Positions 9,301-14,134 of a DNA stretch of 14,134 bases are shown piece by piece (within the stretch, counting starts at the first letter, position 1; each line of letters begins with the position of its first letter). This stretch comes from Thermoguttaceae bacterium. GTDB lineage: Bacteria > Planctomycetota > Planctomycetia > Pirellulales > Thermoguttaceae. The position numbers were made by a program, and so were the translations under genes. The notes under the pieces were generated by a model. It did not search any database. It was not told the DNA's origin and saw only the letters and a program-made list of their open reading frames with translations. Location: NCBI GenBank assembly GCA_017454585.1, contig JAFTCU010000234.1, forward strand, positions 1 to 14,134. The letters run 5' to 3'.

Positions 9301-9848
9301 CGGTCACATTCGTCCATCCCGGCGAGAAACTGGTCTGCACCGGCTGCCACGAGCCGACGACCGAGTCGGTGCGCACCGAGACGAGCGTCCCGAGCGCGTT
9401 TCTGCGTGAGCCGTCCACGCTCCAGCCCGAGTGCGGGCCGGTGGAACCGATCGCGTTCGTGAGATTTCTTCAGGGCGAGATTGATCAGTCCTGCCTCCCG
9501 TGCCACGTGCAAGAGAAAAAAGGGCCGCAGACCTTGAATTACGCAGCGCTTCGGCCGTACGTCTATTCGTTCGCTGGCGGGATGCGAGGCGCCGTGACCC
9601 AACCCAACCACGGGGGTTCACGCTCCATTCCGGGGCGTTTCGGCTCGTCGATTTCAGAGCTTACGAAGATTTTGAACGACGCAAACCACCGCGAGCACGT
9701 GACGCCGGAACTGCGCCACAAATTCATCCTCTGGATGGACGCTAACGCGCCGCGCTACGGAGCGTTTCGGGACGCCGAGGCCCAGGACCGTGGTGAGCTG
9801 GTCTGGCCGATTCTCGACTGCGCTGATAATGTACAGGATGGGAGATGA
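6372..9848 (+). CDS. HzsA-related secreted protein: LamG-like domain plus cytochrome c-like CxxCH sites
   Basis: A 1158-residue exported protein. ATG 6372 is chosen because the preceding in-frame codons lie at or before the transcription start and residues 2-22 form a clean signal peptide (hydrophobic LFLFFLSFIISFV, cleavage near VSG|QL). Its ribosome-binding site is poor. Residues about 65-220 read as a LamG/concanavalin-like sugar-binding domain (DGKWHFVRMVW, LYVDGRQ). Residues about 535-850 form a beta-propeller-like region with repeated strand motifs (FDGKTLYFSY, PSGRLVFCSERRGG, APHHGETFG) that match the hydrazine synthase alpha-subunit middle-domain family. Two haem-attachment motifs follow: CTGCH at 989-993 and CLPCH at 1041-1045. 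Family members occur in many planctomycetes that do not perform anammox, and no hzsB or hzsC is present here, so hydrazine synthesis is unlikely. A periplasmic redox or carbohydrate-related role is inferred. True function unknown. Confidence 0.85.
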   Translation: MKLPTLFLFFLSFIISFVPSVSGQLPPTVHRIQSHDSAVDLNTAQDRAVESAKPELGQAWEPNGAHIRLTPDETLAQPPLEVTFWTRVSDPAHYAIFVAHELKSSPNHWEIFSEPVRGQAEPRARLAVYLPGNQPDHVRGTSNLADGKWHFVRMVWSPGLMTLYVDGRQEAQEKVARPFCSEAVTPESRFYIGNIVEESIPMYHAALDALCVKKGGTPLLQCDFEGLAPSEADSTVEIHPAGTGETCTFEQLRERLEVHSQPVKMTLSPELAAQNPEIYKSGGSLAALDRLFPTAFPNGLPEPTGKPAKNVPTRVFTAEELRAAIDRFQLQSVKAEQFRPGVLAFWGEQYADLQTRVGHECPVRGAAEQTANRHALVFPEETHPAQVLVRRIGALLESGLGDDAARNDFQMLKTELEKCIVSGESLDPIFLAAAAVRRNLMFSNPKLTEIDRIAFLARASYSGSRLTNERNSDLMGGHFATQVYGFNTIHGGGLFTISGWRGPNPTIQNLTAGRKVTNRRLTGQELNIGAFYTPDLSFDGKTLYFSYCESQNHRWFWSPQTSWNLFSLEIDAPEKGIRMLTDSPYNDFDVCVLPSGRLVFCSERRGGFIRCFGEDARLQVTTSVLHSCKPDGSDIYPISFFETSEWQPSVDNSGMLVYTRWDYTDRENCLGSNFWTCAPDGRNPRAPHGNYPFPWQTFQEPVPESELVQGLSDVVRTGIYDLHDDHRMGKCADSKSGLPMTEMQIRAIPGSSRYIFTAAPHHGETFGSICLLDLRVPNDNQMSQVRRVTPYTPFPESECAGRSQYRYGAPWPLDEQTFLCASWEDLIVLDIFGNEELVCERELLPINYDPRLRLSEPMPVRARFTPPVIPQQTAQGEDHQSEDQRAFIGVSNVNICDLPLPKDRPIKYLRVLQVVPKPNPWMNVPMIGYFVETTPRIPLGVVPVEADGSVFFEAPPGKQLLFQTLDANFQAVATMRAVTFVHPGEKLVCTGCHEPTTESVRTETSVPSAFLREPSTLQPECGPVEPIAFVRFLQGEIDQSCLPCHVQEKKGPQTLNYAALRPYVYSFAGGMRGAVTQPNHGGSRSIPGRFGSSISELTKILNDANHREHVTPELRHKFILWMDANAPRYGAFRDAEAQDRGELVWPILDCADNVQDGR

Positions 9849-9898
9849 TGTCAAATTGATATTTCTTGACAACCGATCTTTCACTTAAGACGGTTCAA

Positions 9899-9933
9899 GG
9901 CCCGCACATGTCTGCACGTCTGCGGGTCTTTTT
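9899..9933 (+). terminator. Rho-independent terminator after the HzsA-related gene
   Basis: GGCCCGCA (9899-9906) pairs with TGCGGGTC (9921-9928), with one G-U pair, and a run of five T (9929-9933) follows. It lies about 50 bases past the stop codon at 9848. It separates the HzsA-related gene from the promoter of the isomerase. Confidence 0.8.
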
Positions 9934-9986
9934 CCGGAATTCTGCGCATTGAATGCCAAACCTCAAAATCCTGCGAGCCATACGGC

Positions 9987-10014
9987 TTGACAACCTGAAA
10001 TTTTGCGCTATAAT
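9987..10014 (+). promoter_or_regulatory. Sigma-70 promoter of the sugar isomerase gene
   Basis: TTGACA (9987-9992), 16 bases, TATAAT (10009-10014): both hexamers are perfect. Transcription should start near 10021. The ten bases CTTGACAACC around the -35 are identical to those of the HzsA-related promoter. Confidence 0.85.
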
Positions 10015-10020
10015 AATCAT

Positions 10021-10168
10021 CATCAGACAAGGATTTTAGCCGGCAGAGGATCTTCTCTGTCATCTCCTCAACGGACTAACAATCCGGCCTGCATAAACGT
10101 TCTACCCCGTAAAACACGAGGTGAAATTGATACCTTACCATCCCTGAAAGCATCGCCCCTTGTTTCCC
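10021..10168 (+). other. Structured 5' leader of the sugar isomerase gene
   Basis: About 150 untranslated bases. Visible pairing includes GCCGG (10039-10043) with CCGGC (10084-10088) enclosing a hairpin CAGAG/CTCTG (10044-10048 with 10055-10059). A GAGGTG sequence at 10118-10123 resembles a ribosome-binding site and precedes a tiny frame beginning TTG 10127 or GTG 10121 and stopping at TGA 10145-10147. The leader matches no riboswitch class I know. No good ribosome-binding site precedes the gene's ATG at 10169, so leader-coupled translation is possible but unproven. Confidence 0.4.
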
Positions 10169-11002
10169 ATGAAATTCGCATACAGTACCAACGCTTACCG
10201 TCAGTTTTCCATTGCCGAGACGTGCCGGCGCATTGCGCGGATCGGGTTCACGGGCCTCGAACTGCTCGCGGACGTTCCGCACGCCTGGCCGGTGAGTCTT
10301 TTGCCGGAGCAGAAGGCCCACATTCGTGAATGTCTGGCGGAGAACCACCTCGAAATCTCGAACATCAACGCTTTCATGATGAACGCGGTCGCCGATGTGA
10401 GGCAGGCGTTCTGGTACCCGTCCTGGATCGAGCCGTACGCTCCGTACCGGGCGCTGCGGCGGGAGCACACGCTGCGGTGTCTTGATCTGGCGGCTGAGCT
10501 GGGCGCGAAGAACATCCAGACGGAACCCGGCGGGCCGCTTCCCGAGGGAATGACCTGGGAACAGGGCGCAAGGCTTTTTTACGACGAGTTTATGCCGTGC
10601 GTCGAGCGGGCGGAGAAGGTCGGCGTCGGTCTCTTGATCGAGCCGGAACCGCTTTTGCTCATCGAGAAATTCGAGCAGTACGAAGAATTTATGAGCCGGA
10701 TCGACTCGCCGGCCATCGGGCTGAATTTCGATATTGGGCACGCTTTCTGCGTGGGAGACGACCCGGTGACGTGGATCCCGCGTCTGGCACCACAGACCCG
10801 TCACTACCACATTGAAGACATTTCGGCCGAGCGAGTTCACCACCATCTGATCCCCGGCGAAGGCGCTATCGAGTTCGGCCCGATCCTCTCCGCGATCAAG
10901 GCGACGGGCTACACCGGCTGGGTCACCGTGGAGCTTTACCCGTATCTGGACGATCCAGACGAAGCGGGCCGCCGCGCACTGGAGGTTCTTTCGAACAGTT
11001 AG
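10169..11002 (+). CDS. TIM-barrel sugar phosphate isomerase/epimerase family protein
   Basis: A cytoplasmic 277-residue protein of the xylose isomerase-like / AP endonuclease 2 TIM-barrel superfamily. Members interconvert keto- and aldo-sugars or epimerise sugars using a divalent metal. The probable metal ligands are in the expected order: Glu158 (LLIEPEP), Asp188 (NFDIGH), His214 (HYHIED) and Glu255 (TVELYPY). The barrel starts right at the N-terminus (MKFAYSTNAY), which supports ATG 10169 over a TTG three codons upstream. There is no signal peptide, and the length is normal for the family. It has its own promoter, and its TAG stop lies inside the left arm of a heptad repeat element. Being two genes away from a rhamnosidase-like enzyme suggests a role in sugar catabolism, but this superfamily is too diverse to name a substrate. 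Confidence 0.85.
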   Translation: MKFAYSTNAYRQFSIAETCRRIARIGFTGLELLADVPHAWPVSLLPEQKAHIRECLAENHLEISNINAFMMNAVADVRQAFWYPSWIEPYAPYRALRREHTLRCLDLAAELGAKNIQTEPGGPLPEGMTWEQGARLFYDEFMPCVERAEKVGVGLLIEPEPLLLIEKFEQYEEFMSRIDSPAIGLNFDIGHAFCVGDDPVTWIPRLAPQTRHYHIEDISAERVHHHLIPGEGAIEFGPILSAIKATGYTGWVTVELYPYLDDPDEAGRRALEVLSNS

Positions 11003-11100
11003 GAGTTAGGAATTGCGCTGGCGCGTAACGTTGGTTTCAGAAAGACTTCGTCCTATAAAAAGCCGAAGGCTTTCCAACTCCTAACTCCTAACTCCTAACT
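10997..11100. repeat. Heptad-repeat inverted element with internal hairpins
   Basis: The left arm AGTTAGGAGTTAGGA (10997-11011) is perfectly complementary to part of the right arm, which holds three and a half copies of AACTCCT (11076-11100). Between them are hairpin 11013-11028 (TTGCGC/GCGTAA, one G-U pair, loop TGGC), a weak small hairpin at 11044-11052 (GAC/GTC) and hairpin 11059-11073 (AAAGCC/GGCTTT, loop GAA). The element exactly fills the space between two convergent genes: it contains the TAG stop of the isomerase, and its last base is part of the TAA stop of the TPR lipoprotein. It shares its plan, but not its sequence, with the element at 2666-2757. A two-way terminator role is plausible. 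Confidence 0.8.
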
Positions 11101-11855
11101 TATTTCGTCGTCGTGCCATCATCCGGCTTGGTGGCCATCATTTCTTTGCCGTTCGGGTCGATGCCATTTTCCTGCGGGGTGATGGGTCTGGCGCCCTGTT
11201 CGGGTACCGCGTAACGCAGGGACGTGACTTTGTTCTGGATTTCCGGCTGGTACGGATTCAACGCCAGCGCGTGTTCATACGCCGCCAGAGCCGATTCATT
11301 GTCCCCCATTCTTTCCCGGACGCTTCCCAAGGCGGTATAGGCGCGAGTGTTGTGACTGTCGATCGCCACCGCATCGTTCAGGCAGTCGCGGGCACGGTCG
11401 AGTTGTTTGTGTTCGTCGTACAGGCGGGCCAGCTCGATCCTCGGTTCGGGCGAGGAGGGCTGACGATCCACCCACTCTTCCACGAGCTTGAACGCGTTTT
11501 CGTCCTGGCCGATGTCACAGTACAGGGTCGCAAGAGAGCGGTTACACTCCACGTGGTACGGCTGGCGTTCGAGGCACAGTTCGTAGCAGTATTTGGCCAT
11601 CTGAAAATCCTGCTCATTGCCGGTCTCAATCGCTCGCTGATGATACACGACACCGGAATTGTAGTATGTGTCGGGGTTCTGCGGGTCGGCCTGCTTGGCT
11701 CGTTCGAAACAGTCCAAGGCGTCTTCCGGTCGATTGGCCGCAAGCATCCGCACTCCTTCGGCATTGTAGTTATTCGCAGTGAAGGAACTGCAGCCGCTGA
11801 AAAACAGGACGCAGGTGAGGGCCGCGACGATTTTATGCGTAAAATTAAGGGTCAC
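11100..11855 (-). CDS. TPR-repeat lipoprotein
   Basis: A 251-residue envelope lipoprotein likely to act as a protein-protein scaffold. The start is GTG at 11855, supported by the ribosome-binding site AAGGA (11868-11864) eight bases upstream. A short signal peptide ends in lipobox FFSGC with Cys22. About five tetratricopeptide repeats cover residues 28-205, with the usual spacing of Gly/Ala/Tyr positions (for example EDALDCFERAKQADPQNP, ESALAAYEHALALNPYQP). A Pro/Gly/Lys-rich tail lacks a membrane segment. TPR lipoproteins resemble PilF/BamD-type assembly factors, but nothing here ties it to a particular machine. It has its own promoter (11904-11942) sharing a 14-bp motif with that of the small secreted protein. 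Its stop codon TAA overlaps the right arm of the heptad element by one base. Confidence 0.88.
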   Translation of the reverse strand: MTLNFTHKIVAALTCVLFFSGCSSFTANNYNAEGVRMLAANRPEDALDCFERAKQADPQNPDTYYNSGVVYHQRAIETGNEQDFQMAKYCYELCLERQPYHVECNRSLATLYCDIGQDENAFKLVEEWVDRQPSSPEPRIELARLYDEHKQLDRARDCLNDAVAIDSHNTRAYTALGSVRERMGDNESALAAYEHALALNPYQPEIQNKVTSLRYAVPEQGARPITPQENGIDPNGKEMMATKPDDGTTTK

Positions 11856-11903
11856 GATCGACTTCCTTGTTTCAAAATGAGAATTTGTGATTCTATACAG
11901 AAT

Positions 11904-11942
11904 AAAATAACCGATTTTCAGATAAAAAGCAAGAGCAATTTT
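11904..11942 (-). promoter_or_regulatory. Promoter of the TPR lipoprotein gene with shared 14-bp motif
   Basis: On the minus strand TTGCTT (11932-11927), 17 bases, TATTTT (11909-11904). Transcription would begin near 11897, about 42 bases before the GTG start. AAAATTGCTCTTGC (11942-11929) overlaps the -35 in the same register as at 3554-3541. Confidence 0.55.
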
Positions 11943-11944
11943 GA

Positions 11945-11977
11945 CCGATTTTTCGGATTGCCGCCGGTTGGGGCGGC
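11945..11977 (-). terminator. Two hairpins after the zinc-ribbon gene
   Basis: GCCGCC (11960-11965) pairs perfectly with GGCGGC (11972-11977), and CCGA (11945-11948) with TCGG (11953-11956). Both lie between the stop codon of the zinc-ribbon gene and the next promoter, so they may end or stabilise that transcript. There is no proper U-tract directly after either stem. Confidence 0.4.
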
Positions 11978-11998
11978 GCTCCTGTGTATGACCGACTT

Positions 11999-12664
11999 TT
12001 AACAGAAGAATTTCCAGGCTAAACTCATAACTGTTACCGCGAGAAGCAGCACGCAGCAGCCAGCCGCACCGGGTTGATCTTCGTCTTCTTCGTCTTCATC
12101 TTCTTTGGAGCCATACTCTCCAGGAACGTAGAAGTGCGCGTTGGGAATGGTTTCTTCATCGATGCCATCTTCGAACTCATAACCGCACTTATGGCAGACA
12201 TTCAGGAATTGTGGATAGAGAACTTCCTCGCAGCAGGGACATTGGACCGCGAGAGGATACTCTTCCGTGTCTTCGTCAATTTCGGGCGCGTCATCGATCG
12301 GCTTGGTGAGTTTCACCATTTCATGGGAGCAATGGCATTGACCGCCGCATTTATGTTTGTGTTCATGATCTGTTTCTTCGGATTCTTCCGAGGGAACCGT
12401 CTGGATCGAGGCCCCGCCTCCGCCGAACGCTGAACCAAGAGAGGTCGCAAGAAACGACTTCGCGGCGATAGAGACTTCTTCCCCATCGTCGTACGTATCT
12501 TCTTCGGTATTGTAGTTTTCCGCGACATTTTCCGCGTGTTCTGCCGGCAGGATCAAATCAAGATCCGCCAAGGGAAAATTATCGCCTATGGTGTTGCAGT
12601 ATCGGCAGACTACGATTCGTCTTGCGCCGCATTCGGGACAGACGTCCCATTCTTTCATTTTCAT
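11999..12664 (-). CDS. Zinc-ribbon, His/Cys-rich protein with C-terminal membrane anchor
   Basis: Function unknown; 221 residues from ATG 12664, which has an AAAGG ribosome-binding site eight bases upstream. The frame is open to a TTG at 12694, but that would include the ribosome-binding site. Two treble-clef or rubredoxin-like cysteine sets are visible: C9-x2-C12 with C20-x2-C23 at the N-terminus, and C142/C144/C145 with C157-x2-C160 (CHKCG) further on. Between them lies an acidic linker, a Gly patch and a dense metal-binding-like cluster at 100-114 (HEHKHKCGGQCHCSH). A very acidic stretch (EDEDEEDEDQ) precedes a terminal hydrophobic helix (about 200-220, CCVLLLAVTVMSLAW), which looks like a tail anchor with the bulk in the cytoplasm. 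Zinc binding is inferred from the motifs. Metal sensing, chaperoning or a membrane-bound adaptor role are all possible. Confidence 0.78.
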   Translation of the reverse strand: MKMKEWDVCPECGARRIVVCRYCNTIGDNFPLADLDLILPAEHAENVAENYNTEEDTYDDGEEVSIAAKSFLATSLGSAFGGGGASIQTVPSEESEETDHEHKHKCGGQCHCSHEMVKLTKPIDDAPEIDEDTEEYPLAVQCPCCEEVLYPQFLNVCHKCGYEFEDGIDEETIPNAHFYVPGEYGSKEDEDEEDEDQPGAAGCCVLLLAVTVMSLAWKFFC

Positions 12665-12763
12665 AATGAAGCCTTTTTCCAGTGTTATTATCAAAAGAGG
12701 CTCAATGTCTGGTTTGTCCCAGATTCAGTGGTTCCTGTTTTTTCCCGAAATTTTTATACGGTC

Positions 12764-12793
12764 AAAAACCCGGGCTGTGGAACTCAGCCCGGG
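12764..12793 (-). terminator. Rho-independent terminator of the BBP7 porin gene
   Basis: On the minus strand a perfect 9-bp GC-rich stem (12793-12785 with 12777-12769, CCCGGGCTG/CAGCCCGGG, seven-base loop) is followed by TTTTT (12768-12764). It starts about 40 bases after the porin stop codon. A second G-run/C-run pairing (GGGGG near 12801 with CCCCC near 12814) lies just ahead of it. Confidence 0.85.
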
Positions 12794-12832
12794 GAACCAG
12801 GGGGGTTGGGACGCCCCCGCACATTGAGTCTC

Positions 12833-14134
12833 TTAACGATTCAGGGTGAGTCCGAAGACGAAGCCGTGCATGAAGACGTTCTTTTCGTGATCACCATCCT
12901 GTTTGATTCCGAGGACTGAGCCACCCGTCGTATTGTCGAGGGAGTAGTCCGTCATTCCACTCGGGCGAGCGATGTTTCCGGCGTAAATTCCAGACCAGCC
13001 GACGTGGAGGTTGATTTTGTTCGTCAGGTCGAACTTGAATTTGACGCCCAATTCAGCAACCGGAGTGAAGGTGTCATAGGACTGACGGCTGTATCCGCTG
13101 ATTCCGCTTGCGCCGATGTTCGGAGCGTAGTAGTAAACGGATTTGATGTTGAGGTCGTTGTCGGAGCCGCTGGTGCTGTTGTTGGTGGATTCGTACATGC
13201 TGTTCGGGCCCCACATTCCGTTGACGTAACCATTCGAGCCAAGGCAGGCGTTGTTGGTGATTTTCTGGGCGTTGTAGGCCGCAGTGAATTTGGCGAGGAT
13301 TTCCATTCCGAAGCGTCCGGTGTTGCGAGACCATCTCAGGCCAATTTGAGGACCAACCAGGTTGTTGTCTGCTTCGGTTTTGATGCTTGTATCGTCAAGG
13401 AAATTCGGGGTATAAATCTCGCCGTTTCCGTTTGCGCCGTGGCTTCCGCCCCAGAATCCGAACTCTTCATTCCACTTCATATAGCGGACACCAAGGCCGA
13501 GTTCAAACATTCCGATACGAGTTGCGTGAGCACGGTGGAGATAGTTGAGTTCAACTCCCCAGGTGTCGATGTCATCCCACATTTCAGCATCGTTGAACTG
13601 GACCAGCATACGGTCAACATAAAGGTCCTGGGTTTGTACGACTTGACTGTCGTCGTCATCATCACCACCTACCTGGTAAGCATACCGGGTTTCCGTGTGG
13701 CAGTCGTGCCAGGTGTCTTTGGTGGAGGTGTTGAGGATGATCCCTTTGAGGTAATTGTTGCCATAACCGTCGTGGGCTGTCATCGTATCGTTGAAACCAA
13801 CCTGGACATTCGTACCGGAGTAGCTGTTGTTGCCGCCGATCGTAAAGACCTGACATTCCCACCCATTATGGCCGTTCATAAATCCGAAGTTGTAACGTTG
13901 ACCAACCTGAAACTTGGTATCGAGCAGACTCGTATTCCAGGTGTTGTGCTGCGTGGTCATGGTTACGATTCCCATGGGACCGTACTGGTCATCAGCAAGG
14001 TCTTTGAAGTTCGGATCTCCAAGAATCTGGTATCCATAGACAATCGCTTCTCTGACCGTGGACGATTTGCCGTCGCCGTCAACGATGTTGTAACCTGCAG
14101 TTTTGCCGCTGCCAGTGTTGTTCGTGTCGTCGTC
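12833..14134 (-). CDS. BBP7-family outer-membrane beta-barrel protein (5' end outside window)
   Basis: An outer-membrane beta-barrel of the planctomycete-specific BBP7 (putative beta-barrel porin-7) type, probably a porin. The visible 433 codons stay open to the window edge. The ATG at 13975 is internal, because 53 in-frame codons without a stop precede it and read as ordered protein (REAIVYGYQILGDPNF). Typical BBP7 features in order: WGVELNYLHR, LGLGVRYMKWNEEF, VGPQIGLRWSRNTGRFGMEI, FTPVAELGVKFKFDL, LHVGWSGIYAGNIARPSGM and a C-terminal strand ending FVFGLTLNR, with alternating aromatic residues and a terminal aromatic-rich strand as in barrel proteins. It contains an Asp run (GGDDDDD) and Asn/Gly/Ser-rich loops, probably exposed. 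The signal peptide lies off the window. The gene ends in a strong terminator. Confidence 0.85.
   Translation of the reverse strand, partial: DDDTNNTGSGKTAGYNIVDGDGKSSTVREAIVYGYQILGDPNFKDLADDQYGPMGIVTMTTQHNTWNTSLLDTKFQVGQRYNFGFMNGHNGWECQVFTIGGNNSYSGTNVQVGFNDTMTAHDGYGNNYLKGIILNTSTKDTWHDCHTETRYAYQVGGDDDDDSQVVQTQDLYVDRMLVQFNDAEMWDDIDTWGVELNYLHRAHATRIGMFELGLGVRYMKWNEEFGFWGGSHGANGNGEIYTPNFLDDTSIKTEADNNLVGPQIGLRWSRNTGRFGMEILAKFTAAYNAQKITNNACLGSNGYVNGMWGPNSMYESTNNSTSGSDNDLNIKSVYYYAPNIGASGISGYSRQSYDTFTPVAELGVKFKFDLTNKINLHVGWSGIYAGNIARPSGMTDYSLDNTTGGSVLGIKQDGDHEKNVFMHGFVFGLTLNR

Noticed and set aside
8007..9611. 534-codon open frame on the minus strand inside the HzsA-related gene
   Set aside because: It is antisense to a gene with signal peptide, recognisable domains and haem motifs. 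The long open frame comes from GC-rich codon bias. Its protein is Arg-rich and resembles no family.
6372..9848. True hydrazine synthase alpha subunit, implying anammox metabolism
   Set aside because: The partner subunits are absent, an added LamG-like domain is present, and the tyrosine expected after the first CxxCH is a threonine. The wider family is common in non-anammox planctomycetes.
9866..9894. Third promoter starting with TTGACA after the HzsA-related stop codon
   Set aside because: No acceptable -10 hexamer occurs 16-18 bases downstream, and a terminator follows immediately.
10997..11100. CRISPR-like array suggested by short direct repeats
   Set aside because: The repeats are contiguous 7-mers without spacers and form inverted arms; no cas genes are present.

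Overview
The window most likely comes from a member of the Planctomycetota, probably Pirellulales-like. Three things point there: a BBP7-type outer-membrane beta-barrel at the right edge, a large secreted protein of the hydrazine-synthase-alpha-related (HzsA-related) family with two CxxCH motifs, and a small secreted protein whose C-terminus resembles a recurrent planctomycetal hypothetical family. The taxonomic call rests on recognising these families and was not searched.

Layout: 1-162 holds a bidirectional terminator and a tRNA-Gln(CTG) with its own promoter, on the minus strand. 371-2656 (+) encodes a large Pro/Glu-rich lipoprotein ending in a DUF11 domain. It converges on a small secreted protein (2761-3465, -), and the gap between them is filled by a heptad-repeat element that folds as a four-way junction. 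3666-6019 (-) encodes a secreted GH78 alpha-L-rhamnosidase-like enzyme whose signal peptide is one frame away from the body of the enzyme. A divergent promoter region separates it from the HzsA-related LamG/cytochrome c-like protein (6372-9848, +). Next come a terminator, a strong promoter with a structured leader, and a TIM-barrel sugar isomerase/epimerase (10169-11002, +). This converges on a TPR lipoprotein (11100-11855, -), again with a heptad-repeat multi-hairpin element exactly filling the gap. Upstream lie a zinc-ribbon, His/Cys-rich, tail-anchored protein (11999-12664, -) and a 5'-truncated BBP7 porin (12833 to the window edge, -).

Functionally, the centre (3666-11002) looks like a small saccharide-processing neighbourhood: an exported rhamnosidase-like hydrolase, an exported lectin-like/haem protein and a cytoplasmic sugar isomerase, each with its own sigma-70-like promoter. 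The flanks are envelope genes (lipoproteins, small secreted protein, porin). By eye the three central genes are more GC-rich than the flanking ones.

The most unusual signals are the two convergent-intergenic elements with inverted heptamer arms around serial hairpins, a 14-bp motif shared at the -35 region of two envelope-gene promoters, the apparent frameshift in the rhamnosidase gene, and the unusual metal-binding zinc-ribbon protein.
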